Shown: one piece after another, positions 26,588 to 35,313 of the stretch
Numbering within the stretch: position 1 is the first letter of the stretch
How the letters are laid out: every line of letters starts with the position of its first letter
From: Chromobacterium haemolyticum DSM 19808
Lineage (GTDB): Bacteria; Pseudomonadota; Gammaproteobacteria; Burkholderiales; Chromobacteriaceae
Length of the DNA: 45,078 nucleotides
NCBI RefSeq assembly: GCF_000711885.1
Contig: NZ_JONK01000037.1
Coordinates: 1-45,078 of the forward strand
Direction of reading: 5' to 3'
Position numbers and translations under genes: made by a program
The notes under the pieces: model-generated
Told to the model about the DNA's origin: nothing
The model's input: the letters and a program-made list of their open reading frames with translations, nothing else
Databases searched by the model: none

Positions 26588-26966
26588 GCTGGCAATGGAC
26601 TGAAGTTCGAGCAACCCGACATTATGCCATAGTTGCGCCTTGCTTGTGGAATAAGCGCTTGTTTTTTATTGAGAATTGCCTTGGTTGCAGTAGGGTTTTG
26701 CCGAAGGGGCGGTTTTGCTCATCAAAATCAAGGCGCTGCGCGTCCTGGCCGCAGGAACGGGAGGCGACGGTTTCGGCATGACATTCTCCTGCCGCGGGCG
26801 TATCCTAGCGGCCCATTCGCCAGACCGGAAACGGCTTGCCGAGCAGCCGCCATGGCGCGGCCGGAGGAGGAGGGGGCGGGTAAAACCGGGCAGGCCTCGG
26901 CGTCAGTTCCGTTGTTTCCGCCATTCCCTCCGTGAAGGAAATCATTGTTTTAGGCAGGAGCTCAAT
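26588..26966. other. Divergent intergenic region, ygiQ-kdoO
   Basis: About 380 bases without a supported gene. The frame running through it into kdoO lacks a good start. A weak promoter-like pair TTGAGA (26669-26674) and TAGGGT (26691-26696) points toward kdoO. Confidence 0.3.
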
Positions 26967-27821
26967 ATGACGAGCCAGATCGTATTGGTGGATGAGGCGG
27001 CGCAAGGCCGCTATGTGGATGAATTGGAGCGGGGCAAGGTTTTGTATCTTCCCCGTTTCGACTTCCAGCTGCTGGCCGAGGAGGGGCGCTTGCTGGACCC
27101 GGCCATCGCCGATCCCAAGCGCAAGAACATCAGCCTGGAGCCGGGCAACGGCGCCTTGCACGGCGTGGTGGGCGGAGCGGAGCGGGAGGCGGAGGCGCGC
27201 GGCTTGATCTCGCGTTACCAGCGGGCCGCTGCCGATCTGGCCTCGAGGCTGCTGCCGGAGTACCAAGGCAAGCTGCGCGCCGCGCCCACCAGCCTGCGGC
27301 TGATGCGGGTAGAGGAGCGCCGGACTTCCTGGCGCAAGGACGACAGCCGGCTGCACGTGGACGCGTTTCCGTCCCGCCCCAATTACGGCGAACGCATTTT
27401 GCGAGTGTTCTGCAATATCAACCCGCATGGCGAGCCCAGAGTGTGGCGGGTGGGCGAGCCCTTCGTCGACATGGCGCGGCGCATGCTGCCGCGGGTGCCG
27501 CGGCAATGGCCGGGTTCGGCGGCCTTGCTGGCGGCCTTGAAAATCACCAAGCGCAAGCGCAGCGCTTACGACCACATCATGTTGCATCTGCACGACGCGA
27601 TGAAGGCGGATTTGGATTACCAGCGCCAATGTCCGCAGGAAACCATGCCGTTTCCGCCCGGCTGCGCCTGGGTCTGTTTCTCCGATCAGGCGTCTCACGC
27701 GGTGATGTCCGGCCAGTTCATGCTGGAGCAGACTTTCTGGCTGCCGGCGGCGGAGATGGCGCAGCCGCAACAGTCGCCGCTGGCGCTGTTGGAACAGTTG
27801 ACGGGCAAGGTCTTGGTGTAA
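26967..27821 (+). CDS. kdoO: Kdo hydroxylase (Fe(II)/2-oxoglutarate-dependent)
   Basis: A 284-residue protein matching the 3-deoxy-D-manno-octulosonate (Kdo) hydroxylase family. 'LVDEAAQGRYVDELERGKVL' and 'LPRFDFQLL' are at the N-terminus, the metal-binding His-x-Asp is in 'DDSRLHVDAFPSRPNYGERI', and the distal His is in 'SDQASHAVMSGQFMLEQTFW'. The enzyme converts a Kdo residue of the lipopolysaccharide inner core to Ko (D-glycero-D-talo-octulosonic acid), using oxygen and 2-oxoglutarate, at the cytoplasmic side of the inner membrane. The start ATG at 26967 has AGGAG upstream. Confidence 0.85.
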   Translation: MTSQIVLVDEAAQGRYVDELERGKVLYLPRFDFQLLAEEGRLLDPAIADPKRKNISLEPGNGALHGVVGGAEREAEARGLISRYQRAAADLASRLLPEYQGKLRAAPTSLRLMRVEERRTSWRKDDSRLHVDAFPSRPNYGERILRVFCNINPHGEPRVWRVGEPFVDMARRMLPRVPRQWPGSAALLAALKITKRKRSAYDHIMLHLHDAMKADLDYQRQCPQETMPFPPGCAWVCFSDQASHAVMSGQFMLEQTFWLPAAEMAQPQQSPLALLEQLTGKVLV

Positions 27822-27917
27822 GGCGATCAAACGGGAGGCGGGCGTGGCCGGTCCGCTCCCAGTCGGGGCGAAATCGGTTACAATCTTCGATTAGTCATAA
27901 TCGCACTGCACAAAACA

Positions 27918-29603
27918 ATGAGCACGGAAAACAACGCGCCGGTTGTCAGCAATTTCATCCGCAACATCATTGACGAGGACCTGGCTTCCGGCAAGCATAG
28001 CGGCATCGTCACTCGCTTCCCGCCGGAGCCCAACGGCTACCTGCACATCGGTCACGCCAAATCCATTTGCCTGAACTTCGGCCTGGCCGATGATTACAAG
28101 GGCAAGTGCAATCTGCGCATGGACGACACCAATCCGGAGAAAGAGTCCGACGAGTTCGTGCAGTCGATCAAGGACAGCGTGGAGTGGCTGGGTTTCCACT
28201 GGGACGGCAACGTCCGTTTCGCTTCTGATTATTTCGAGCAGCTTTACGGCTACGCGGTGGAGCTGATCCAGAACGGCAAGGCCTTCGTCTGCGATCTGAA
28301 CGCCGAAGAAATGCGCCAGTACCGCGGCAGCCTGACGGAGCCGGGCAAGAACAGCCCGTTCCGCGATCGCAGCGTGGAAGAAAACCTGGACCTGTTCGCC
28401 CGCATGCGGGCGGGCGAGTTCCCGGACGGCAGCAAGACGCTGCGTCTGAAAATAGACATGTCTTCCGGCAATGTGAATCTGCGCGATCCGGTGATCTACC
28501 GCATCCGCCGTGCGCATCATCACCGCACCGGGGACGCGTGGTGCATCTATCCGATGTACGACTACACCCACTGCATTTCCGACGCCATCGAGGGCATTAC
28601 CCACTCCTTGTGCACGCTGGAGTTTGAAGACCACCGCCCGTTGTACGACTGGGTGCTGGACAATATCAGCATCGGCTGCCACCCGCGCCAGTACGAGTTC
28701 TCGCGGCTGGAGCTGCTGTACGCGCTGACTTCCAAGCGCAAGCTGCAGGCGCTGGTCAACGACGGCCTGGTGAGCGGCTGGGACGACCCGCGCATGCCCA
28801 CGGTGGAAGGCATGCGCCGTCGCGGTTTCAGCCCGGCCGGCATCCGCCTGTTCGCTCAGCGCATCGGCGTGTCCAAGGGCGAGAACATCATTGACATGAG
28901 CGTGCTGGAAGGCGCGGTGCGGGAGACGCTGGAAAACGACTCTCCGCGCGTGATGGCGGTGGTGAAACCATTGAAAGTGACGTTGACCAACTACGACGCC
29001 GCCGTTACCGCCAGCCGCAGCGCGCCCTTCCATCCGCATCATCCGGAGTTTGGCGAGCGCGAAGTGCCGATTGCCCGCGAGATCTGGATTGAACAGGACG
29101 ATTTTGCCGAAGTGCCGCCGCCGAAGTGGCAGCGCCTGACCGCCGGCGGCGAAGTGCGCCTGCGCTATTCCTACGTGATCAAGTGCGAGGAAGTGGTCAA
29201 GGACGCGGCCGGCAATGTGGTGGAACTCAAGTGCAGCATTGACCACGACACCCTGGGCAAGAACCCGGAAGGCCGCAAGGTCAAGGGCGTGATTCACTGG
29301 GTGTCCGCCGAACACGCGATCCAGGCCGAAGTGCGCTGGTACGAGCGTCTGTTCACCGAGCCGCGCCCGGACGCGGTGCGCGGCGAAGACGGCGAGTATG
29401 TCGATTTCCGCCAGTTCCTGAACGGCGAATCGCTGAGCACCGTCACCGCCTATGTCGAAGACGCCGTGTTGAAGGCCGAACCGGAGTCCCGCTTCCAGTT
29501 CGAACGCCTGGGCTACTTCGTCACCGACCGCCACGACCACCAGGCCGGCAGCAAGGCGGTGTTCAACCGCACCGTGGGCCTGAAGGATAGCTGGAGCAAG
29601 TAA
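27918..29603 (+). CDS. glnS: Glutaminyl-tRNA synthetase
   Basis: A 561-residue class I aminoacyl-tRNA synthetase that charges tRNA-Gln. The HIGH motif is in '[20 protein letters not shown]', the KMSKS-equivalent is '[11 protein letters not shown]', and '[20 protein letters not shown]' and '[17 protein letters not shown]' are typical of GlnRS. The C-terminal beta-barrel anticodon domain follows. A ribosome site is not evident before the ATG (CTGCACAAAACA). A TTACAAT at about 27878 could be its -10 region. Confidence 0.97.
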   Translation: MSTENNAPVVSNFIRNIIDEDLASGKHSGIVTRFPPEPNGYLHIGHAKSICLNFGLADDYKGKCNLRMDDTNPEKESDEFVQSIKDSVEWLGFHWDGNVRFASDYFEQLYGYAVELIQNGKAFVCDLNAEEMRQYRGSLTEPGKNSPFRDRSVEENLDLFARMRAGEFPDGSKTLRLKIDMSSGNVNLRDPVIYRIRRAHHHRTGDAWCIYPMYDYTHCISDAIEGITHSLCTLEFEDHRPLYDWVLDNISIGCHPRQYEFSRLELLYALTSKRKLQALVNDGLVSGWDDPRMPTVEGMRRRGFSPAGIRLFAQRIGVSKGENIIDMSVLEGAVRETLENDSPRVMAVVKPLKVTLTNYDAAVTASRSAPFHPHHPEFGEREVPIAREIWIEQDDFAEVPPPKWQRLTAGGEVRLRYSYVIKCEEVVKDAAGNVVELKCSIDHDTLGKNPEGRKVKGVIHWVSAEHAIQAEVRWYERLFTEPRPDAVRGEDGEYVDFRQFLNGESLSTVTAYVEDAVLKAEPESRFQFERLGYFVTDRHDHQAGSKAVFNRTVGLKDSWSK

Positions 29604-29657
29604 GCGCCGGCGCCTGGCTGGACGCTTTGCGCGTCCGGCTGGTGAATCACTTCCAGC

Positions 29658-29687
29658 AATGGCGGGCCCGCGGGTCCGCCATTTTTG
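29658..29687 (+). terminator. Intrinsic terminator after glnS
   Basis: AATGGCGGGCC and GGTCCGCCATT pair around GCG-rich bases and are followed by a T-run. Confidence 0.75.
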
Positions 29688-29730
29688 CGGCTTGCGCAAG
29701 CCGCCGCCTGCATAAGAACGAGGATTAACG

Positions 29731-31377
29731 ATGAAACTGTCCGTGAAACCGATTGCCCTGTCCCTGCTGGCCGCCGGCCTGCTCTCCGCCTGCGCCGCCA
29801 CGCCGGGCAAAGGCAATTACGTCGAAGACAAGACTTACAAAATCACAATCCTGCACACCAACGACCACCACGGTCGTTTCTGGCCCAATAGCGACGGCGA
29901 ATACGGGCTGGCCGCGCAAAAGACGCTGGTGGATCAGGTGCGCGCCGAGGTCAAGGCCGACGGCGGCTACATGCTGCTGCTGTCCGGCGGCGACATCAAC
30001 ACCGGGGTGCCGGAATCCGATCTGCAGGACGCGGAGCCGGACTTCCGCGGCATGAGCCGCATCGGCTACGACGCGATGGCGGTGGGCAACCACGAGTTCG
30101 ACAAGCCGGTGCCGGTGCTGATGAAGCAGCGCCAGTGGATCAACTTCCCCATGCTGTCCGCCAATATCTACCAGGATGGCAAGCGCATGTTCGATCCCTA
30201 CGCGATGTTCAATCTGGGCGGGGTGAAAGTGGCGGTGCTGGGCCTGACCACCGACGACACCGCCAAGATGGTGAACCCGGAGCAGGTCAAGGGCATCGAG
30301 TTCCGCAGCCCGATCGCCGAGGCCGGTAAACTGGTGCCTGAACTGCGCCAGAAGGCCGACATCGTCATCGCCGCCACCCATATGGGCCATTACACCGATG
30401 GCCAGCACGGCGTGAACGCGCCGGGCGATGTGGAAATGGCGCGCGCGGTGAAGGGGCTGGACCTGATCGTGGGCGGCCACAGCCAGAACCCGGTGTGCAT
30501 GAAGGCGGAGAATCAGCGCGACGACGCCTACGTGCCGGGTGCTCCCTGCGCGCCGGATCGCCAGAATGGCGCCTGGATTGTGCAGGCGCACGAGTGGGGC
30601 AAATACGTGGGCCGCGCCGATTTCGAGTTCCGGAACGGCAAGCTCAAGCTCTCCAAATATCAGTTGATGCCGGTGAATCTGAAAAAAACCGTCAAGGGCG
30701 AGGACGGCAAGGAACGAAAGGTGCCGTATACCCAGTTGATCGAGGAAGACGGCAAGTTGCGCAACTTCCTGCAAAACTATCAGAACAAAGGTCAGGCGGC
30801 GCTGGATGTGCCGGTGGGCCGGACCAGCGCCAAGCTGGACGGCGATCGCGGCGTGGTGCGCAGTCAGCCCACCAATCTGGGTGTGTTCGTCGGCAAGGTG
30901 ATGATGGACAAGGTCAAGGCGGACTTCGCCGTATCCAATTCCGGCGGCATCCGTGATTCGTTGCCGGCCGGCGCGATCAACTACCGCGACGTGTTGAAGG
31001 TGTTCCCCTTCGGCAGCACCCTGGCCTATGTGGACCTGAACGGCCAGGAGGCGCTGGACTACTTGAAAGCCGCCGCGAGCATGACGCCCGGCGCGGGCGC
31101 CTTCGGCCAATTTGCCGGCGTCAAGCTGCGCATCGTCGGCGGTCAGCTGCAGCAGGCGCTGATTGGCGGTCAGCCCATCAATCCGGCCAAGACCTATCGG
31201 ATGGCGATCAACAGCTTCATCGCCGCGGGCGGTGACCGCTATCCGCTGATGAACAAGCATCCGGGTTACGTCAACACCGGCTTCGTCGACGCCGAGATGC
31301 TGCGCGAGTACATCGCCGCGCATTCGCCCATCGACGCCGCGGCTTACGCGCCCGGCGACGCGGTGACGCGCAACTGA
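29731..31377 (+). CDS. ushA: Lipidated 5'-nucleotidase/UDP-sugar hydrolase (UshA-like)
   Basis: A 548-residue metallophosphoesterase of the UshA/NutA type. The signal peptide ends in a lipobox LLSAC (Cys at residue 21), so it is anchored as a lipoprotein, unlike the soluble periplasmic UshA of E. coli. Metal-site motifs are 'LHTNDHHGRFW', 'LSGGDINTG', 'AVGNHEFD', 'AATHMGHY' and 'IVGGHSQNP'; the C-terminal nucleotide-binding domain carries 'NSGGIRDSLP' and 'FPFGSTLAYVDLNG'. It would strip phosphate from external nucleotides for uptake. It stands alone between two terminators. Confidence 0.88.
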   Translation: MKLSVKPIALSLLAAGLLSACAATPGKGNYVEDKTYKITILHTNDHHGRFWPNSDGEYGLAAQKTLVDQVRAEVKADGGYMLLLSGGDINTGVPESDLQDAEPDFRGMSRIGYDAMAVGNHEFDKPVPVLMKQRQWINFPMLSANIYQDGKRMFDPYAMFNLGGVKVAVLGLTTDDTAKMVNPEQVKGIEFRSPIAEAGKLVPELRQKADIVIAATHMGHYTDGQHGVNAPGDVEMARAVKGLDLIVGGHSQNPVCMKAENQRDDAYVPGAPCAPDRQNGAWIVQAHEWGKYVGRADFEFRNGKLKLSKYQLMPVNLKKTVKGEDGKERKVPYTQLIEEDGKLRNFLQNYQNKGQAALDVPVGRTSAKLDGDRGVVRSQPTNLGVFVGKVMMDKVKADFAVSNSGGIRDSLPAGAINYRDVLKVFPFGSTLAYVDLNGQEALDYLKAAASMTPGAGAFGQFAGVKLRIVGGQLQQALIGGQPINPAKTYRMAINSFIAAGGDRYPLMNKHPGYVNTGFVDAEMLREYIAAHSPIDAAAYAPGDAVTRN

Positions 31378-31440
31378 GCCCGTTTGGGCAAGCCTTGCCG
31401 GAGAGGCGGGGCTTGCTTGGTCTCTTGCCTCCAGTTGAGC

Positions 31441-31462
31441 AAAGCCCCCGTTCGGGGGCTTT
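31441..31462. terminator. Bidirectional terminator
   Basis: AAAGCCCCCG-TT-CGGGGGCTTT is a perfect 10-bp stem between the convergent nucleotidase and yqjH-like genes. Confidence 0.85.
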
Positions 31463-31479
31463 GTCGTTTGAGCCGCTGC

Positions 31480-32289
31480 TCAGTCTTCCAGGGTTTCGTG
31501 GCTGGCGGCCTTGCCCTCGCGCCAGTAGCTGGCGGCGCGGATGCGGCTCTTGTCGATGCCGCGCTCCTCGCGCAGGTGCAGGCGCACCGCGCGGATGGCG
31601 TGGTATTCGCCGGCAGCCCAGACAAAGCCTTCGCCCGCTGGCAGCGCCAGTTGCTTGAGCGCGGAGAGCAGAGCCGGTTCCGAGTCGGCGACGTCCTGAT
31701 GTACCCAGCGGATGTCGGCGTTGGGGTGGGGCGGCAGTTCGCAGCGCTCGTCCGCCTCGCTGGTTTGCAGCAGAGCCATGATCTTGGCCGTGGGCGGCAG
31801 TTCGGCCAGGCGGCGGCGGATAGCCGGCAGCGCGGATTCGTCGCCGATCAGCAGGTGCCAGTCGAAGTCCGCCGGGATGACGAAGGAGCCGCGCGGGCCG
31901 CCGATGCCCAGATATTGGCCGGGCTTGGCCTGAGCCGCCCAGCTGGTGGCCGGGCCGGCTTCATGCAGCACGAACTCCAGGTCCAGTTCCTGCCGCTCAG
32001 GATCGAAGCAGCAGGGGGTGTAGTCGCGCGCGGTCGGGCGGGGCTGGCCCTCGGGGTAAATCAGGGTTTCGTCCACCAGCGTCGGCAGCACGGGCTTGCC
32101 GTCCGGGTGTTCTGGAAAGAACACTTTAAGGTGGTCGTCGAAGGAGGCGGTGGTAAAACCGGCCAGGTCTTCGCCGCCCAGGGTGACGCGGAGTAGTTTA
32201 GGTCCGAGCTGGCGGGTGGCGCGCACTTGCAGCAGGCGGAAGCGCAGCGGGTGGCGCAGGCGTTGCACGGTCAGATTGGGTGTGGTCAT
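31480..32289 (-). CDS. yqjH: Siderophore-interacting FAD protein / ferric-chelate reductase (YqjH-like)
   Basis: A 269-residue flavoprotein of the SIP/ViuB family, which reduces ferric siderophores in the cytoplasm with NAD(P)H to release iron. An FAD-binding motif is seen as 'PTARDYTPCCFD', then 'GQYLGIGGPRGSFVIPADFD' and the NAD(P)-domain start 'WHLLIGDESALPAIRRRL'; 'VWAAGEYHAIRAVRLHL' is near the C-terminus. The start ATG at 32289 has AGGA upstream. The gene directly upstream on the same strand encodes a YqjI-like regulator, the same pairing as E. coli yqjI-yqjH, but here a MITE separates them. Confidence 0.88.
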   Translation of the reverse strand: MTTPNLTVQRLRHPLRFRLLQVRATRQLGPKLLRVTLGGEDLAGFTTASFDDHLKVFFPEHPDGKPVLPTLVDETLIYPEGQPRPTARDYTPCCFDPERQELDLEFVLHEAGPATSWAAQAKPGQYLGIGGPRGSFVIPADFDWHLLIGDESALPAIRRRLAELPPTAKIMALLQTSEADERCELPPHPNADIRWVHQDVADSEPALLSALKQLALPAGEGFVWAAGEYHAIRAVRLHLREERGIDKSRIRAASYWREGKAASHETLED

Positions 32290-32331
32290 CGGGTGTCCTG
32301 TCTTGATGTCGTGGCTGGGCGCGTGGGGTTA

Positions 32332-32443
32332 GAGCCGCTAACAAAACCGCGCAGCGTACCTGAGCCAAGGCGCGCTGACGCAGGCAGTACAAGTAGTACG
32401 ACAAGGAGGCGCAACGCAGGATCAGGGGTTTTGTTGGCGGGTC
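32332..32443. repeat. MITE-like dispersed repeat, copy 1 (in the yqjI-yqjH interval)
   Basis: A 112-bp element with 17-bp imperfect terminal inverted repeats (GAGCCGCTAACAAAACC; the other end read inward is GACCCGCCAACAAAACC). It is flanked by TTA target duplications at 329-331 and 444-446 of the 32-kb segment. The right TTA is the complement of the yqjI stop codon TAA. It has no coding capacity. The ends match the IS5-family end at 285-301. Confidence 0.85.
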
Positions 32444-33073
32444 TTAGCCGGTGTCGCCCAGAATTTGCTCACAGGCCTGCCGCAGAATAGCAGCGATGCG
32501 GCGCTGTTCATCCTCGTCTACGTTGGCGGTTCGCATCAGCGCTTGCTTCAATTCGCCGCGGGCGCGGGTCAGCTCCGGAATCCAGCTGCCGGCGGCGTCG
32601 TCCGGCGGCGGCATTTCTCCGGTCAGCGCACGGCGGATGGAGTTCATCTTGCGGGCGATGTGCTGCAGCCGCGCCATCATCCATTCCACTTGCTCGCGGT
32701 TCTGTTCCAGAGACACGCGACCGGCCTCCGCCAGCGCATAACATTTGCGGTTGCCTTCCTGGCTCACGGTGACGTAGCCCAATTTTTCCAGATAAGTCAG
32801 CGCCGGGTAGACCATGCCTGGGCTGGGGCTGTAAAAGCCGTTGCTGCGACTTTGCAGCGCCTTGATCAGTTCGTAGCCGTGGCTGGGCCGTTCTTCCAGC
32901 ATCGCCAGCAAGAGCAGTTGCAGTTCGTCGGAGCTGAATTTGCGGCCGCGGGTCATGCTTTCGTCGTCACCGCCGCCGAAGCCGCCGTGGCCGTGTCTGG
33001 CCATCGCGTGGGGGCGATGACGCGCATGGCGCCCGCCAAAGCGGCGGAGAAGGGTGTCGAGGCGGTGAGGCAT
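32444..33073 (-). CDS. yqjI: PadR-family metal-responsive repressor (YqjI-like)
   Basis: A 209-residue PadR regulator. The N-terminus is rich in His and Gly (GGRHARHRPHAMARHGHGGF), as in E. coli YqjI, where it binds nickel or iron. The winged-helix domain follows ('LLLLAMLEERPSHGYELIKA', 'YSPSPGMVYPALTYLEKLGY', 'NRKCYALAEAGRVSLEQNRE') and then a C-terminal coiled helix. E. coli YqjI represses itself and yqjH. The start ATG at 33073 has AGGAG ahead. An AT-rich palindrome directly upstream is a good auto-operator candidate. The stop codon coincides with the target duplication of a MITE. Confidence 0.85.
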   Translation of the reverse strand: MPHRLDTLLRRFGGRHARHRPHAMARHGHGGFGGGDDESMTRGRKFSSDELQLLLLAMLEERPSHGYELIKALQSRSNGFYSPSPGMVYPALTYLEKLGYVTVSQEGNRKCYALAEAGRVSLEQNREQVEWMMARLQHIARKMNSIRRALTGEMPPPDDAAGSWIPELTRARGELKQALMRTANVDEDEQRRIAAILRQACEQILGDTG

Positions 33074-33092
33074 GGCGGCTCTCCTATGGAAA

Positions 33093-33122
33093 ATATATCT
33101 TAAGATATGTTTTTAGATATAT
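33093..33122. promoter_or_regulatory. Candidate YqjI operator/promoter
   Basis: A perfect 14-bp palindrome ATATCTTAAGATAT (33095-33108) is followed at 33115-33122 by a half-site AGATATAT. It is about 22 bp upstream of the yqjI start codon. It is strikingly AT-rich in a high-GC region and resembles PadR-type operators with ATAT arms. Confidence 0.6.
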
Positions 33123-33192
33123 AAAAGTCAAGTTCACGCTGCGGGAACGGTGTTGGATTGTGGTGTTTTTGGCGCAAGGCAGGGGCGGTTTA

Positions 33193-33220
33193 CAAAGAAA
33201 AGCCGCCCAGAGGCGGCTAT
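33193..33220 (-). terminator. Terminator of lolA, displaced by a MITE
   Basis: AGCCGCC / GGCGGCT stem (33201-33207, 33212-33218), followed on the minus strand by TTTTCTTTG. Without the MITE at 33238-33348 it would lie about 30 bp after the lolA stop codon. Confidence 0.6.
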
Positions 33221-33237
33221 TAAAGAGGGGCGGTTTA

Positions 33238-33348
33238 GCGTCGCTAACAAAACCACGTAGAGAATCTGAGCCAAGGCGCGCCGACGCAGGCAGTAAAGTG
33301 GCGCGACAAGGAGGCGTAACGCAGGATCGGGGGTTTTGTTGGCGGGCT
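33238..33348. repeat. MITE-like dispersed repeat, copy 2 (at the lolA stop codon)
   Basis: A 111-bp element with inverted ends GCGTCGCTAACAAAACC and GGTTTTGTTGGCGGGCT, flanked by TTA at 33235-33237 and 33349-33351. The right TTA is the complement of the lolA stop codon TAA. It is about 80% similar by eye to the copy at 32332. Confidence 0.85.
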
Positions 33349-33969
33349 TTAATCGCCGCTGACCACGTCCACGCCCTTGGGCGGAACGAAGGCGAAGCGG
33401 GAGGCGGTCAGCGGCGGGTTCTGCCGCGGCGCGCTGAAGCTGACCTTGGTGTGGTTGCCGAAGCTGTCGGTCAACTCCATTTCCACCAGCATATTGGCCT
33501 TGAAGCCCATGCGGATGGCGCTGAAGCTGTTGTCGGCCTGCTTGGGGCTGGCGGACAGCCACTCCACCTCGCCGGTTTTGCCGGCTTCCTTCAGTTGATA
33601 GTTCTGTTCGATGGCGTTGTTGCCGGCCAGCAGCGCCGCAGGGCTGGAGCCCAGGGCCGCGCCCTGCGCCTTGCGAGTGACTTGCGCCAGGTCTTTGTCG
33701 TAGACCCACAGCGTCTTGCCGTCGCCGACGATCAATTGTTCGTAGGGCTTGTTGTACTCCCAGCGGAATTTGCCGGGACGGGCGATTTCCAGCCGGCCGC
33801 TGGCTTCCTCGCGCTTGTTCTTGTTGCTGACCACTTGTTTGAAGTCGGCGCTCAGGGTTTTGTTGCCGGCGACGAAGGCCTTGAGCTGAGCGATGGCGGC
33901 GGCGTTGACGACCGCCGGCAGCGCCAGGGCGGCGAGGATGAGTGTGGCGGAGATCGGTTTCATCTTCAT
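33349..33969 (-). CDS. lolA: Outer-membrane lipoprotein carrier LolA
   Basis: A 206-residue periplasmic chaperone that receives lipoproteins from LolCDE and delivers them to LolB. Signal peptide MKMKPISATLILAALALPAV (cleavage after NAA or VNA), then 'LKAFVAGNKTLSADFKQVV', 'ARPGKFRWEYNKPYEQLIVG' and 'DGKTLWVYDKDLAQVT', typical of LolA. The ATG at 33969 was chosen because AAGGA lies upstream and it starts the signal peptide; the long upstream extension is not protein-like. The TAA stop is also the target site of a MITE. Confidence 0.88.
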   Translation of the reverse strand: MKMKPISATLILAALALPAVVNAAAIAQLKAFVAGNKTLSADFKQVVSNKNKREEASGRLEIARPGKFRWEYNKPYEQLIVGDGKTLWVYDKDLAQVTRKAQGAALGSSPAALLAGNNAIEQNYQLKEAGKTGEVEWLSASPKQADNSFSAIRMGFKANMLVEMELTDSFGNHTKVSFSAPRQNPPLTASRFAFVPPKGVDVVSGD

Positions 33970-34079
33970 GCGGGGAAATCCTTGCGGTGGGCGGCCCGGG
34001 CCGCGTGACCAAGATGGGACCGCCGGCGCGGCGCGGGGTTTCTTCGAGCGGGCCGGCGGTGTTGCTGGTTTGTTAGCGA

Positions 34080-35186
34080 TTATTGCGGGGCGGCGTTTTC
34101 CACTGCCGCGGCTTCGTCGCCGGCCGCCGGCGGCTGGTTGAGCGCGTGCAAGGCCAGACCCAGCGATTTCAGCCATTCCGGCTTGTCCAGGCGCTCCAAG
34201 TCCAGGATGTCCGCTTCGGCGGGCTGGAAGGCGAACACGGGCTTGCCCAGATGGCTGTAGCGGATGTCGGCGTGGGCCTGGCCGCGGACGCGCGGGCTGT
34301 CGAAGCGTATGGTCTGGCGGATGGCCAGCAGGTCGCCGCCCCGGCTGACGTACAGATCGCTGACGGTATTGCTGTTCAGCGGGTTGGCGTCGGAGGCCTT
34401 GATCAGGCTATCAATCAGTTGCAGCAAGCTTTCGCTGCCCAGCGGGCCGGGCTTGATCTCCGGCTTGCGCGCGGCTTCCTGGCGCGCCACCTGGATCAGG
34501 CCGGCGATAATCTGGGAAGCCAGCTGGTTTTCCTGGGCGCGGCTCATGGCGATGCGTAGTCGGTAACGCGCGCCCAGTTCCGCCGCGCGCGGGTCCAGCG
34601 GCTGGAAGCTGAAGGCCTGTTTGTCCACTTTGGCGTAGGCTTCGTCCAGCAGTTTAGGCATGGCCTGGTACATGGCCTGGAGCGGGAAGTTGTCGGCCAC
34701 GCGCTGCGGCAGCCGCACGCGCAGGAACTTGCCCTCGTAGGCTTGCATCTCCGGTACAAACAGGTAGGCGGCGGACGGATCCACCAGCAAGGACAGGTCC
34801 TTGGCGTGGAATTGCAGCGGCAATTGCACGCTGGTCAGCAAGTTGCGACGTTCCAGACGCAGCGCCGGAATCAGTTCCAGCTTGCCGCCTGGCACGTCCA
34901 GCGCGGCCTTGATGTTGAGGCGCATGCTGCGGGCGATTTGATCGGCGGCGGAGGCGGCCGCCTGCTCCAGCTGGCCGCCGTCTTCCTTGGCCTTGTCGAC
35001 GTCGGCGACCTTCAGTTCGTCGAAGCCGATGTCGGCGTCGATGTTGTAGCCCTTGCTGTTCCAGTTTTGCAGCATGATCTTGCGGACGGCCTGGTCGGCG
35101 CTCTTGTTGGCGAGGGGCGAGACACAGCCAGTCAGCAGGGCGATGCCGCACAGCGCGGCGCATAGTCCCGATTTCTTCAGACGCAT
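34080..35186 (-). CDS. Hypothetical lipoprotein
   Basis: A 368-residue predicted lipoprotein: signal peptide with lipobox LTGC (Cys near residue 21), start ATG 35186 with AAGGAA upstream. The body is mixed alpha/beta, without recognised catalytic motifs; 'VSRGGDLLAIRQTIRF' and 'ADIRYSHLGKPVFAFQPAEA' stand out as beta-strand regions. I do not recognise the family. It lies 110 bp upstream of lolA on the same strand, and the two may be co-transcribed, which would fit an outer-membrane lipoprotein. Confidence 0.6.
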   Translation of the reverse strand: MRLKKSGLCAALCGIALLTGCVSPLANKSADQAVRKIMLQNWNSKGYNIDADIGFDELKVADVDKAKEDGGQLEQAAASAADQIARSMRLNIKAALDVPGGKLELIPALRLERRNLLTSVQLPLQFHAKDLSLLVDPSAAYLFVPEMQAYEGKFLRVRLPQRVADNFPLQAMYQAMPKLLDEAYAKVDKQAFSFQPLDPRAAELGARYRLRIAMSRAQENQLASQIIAGLIQVARQEAARKPEIKPGPLGSESLLQLIDSLIKASDANPLNSNTVSDLYVSRGGDLLAIRQTIRFDSPRVRGQAHADIRYSHLGKPVFAFQPAEADILDLERLDKPEWLKSLGLALHALNQPPAAGDEAAAVENAAPQ

Positions 35187-35313
35187 GATGTTTCCTTGAG
35201 CGAGATTCGGCGCGGGGCGGGCGGAGACGATCCGGCGCGAGCCGGACATTTTAACGCATCCGGCATCGCCTATGTCATGCGGCGCCGGGGCGCGGCGGCC
35301 CCGGCTGCGGGCG

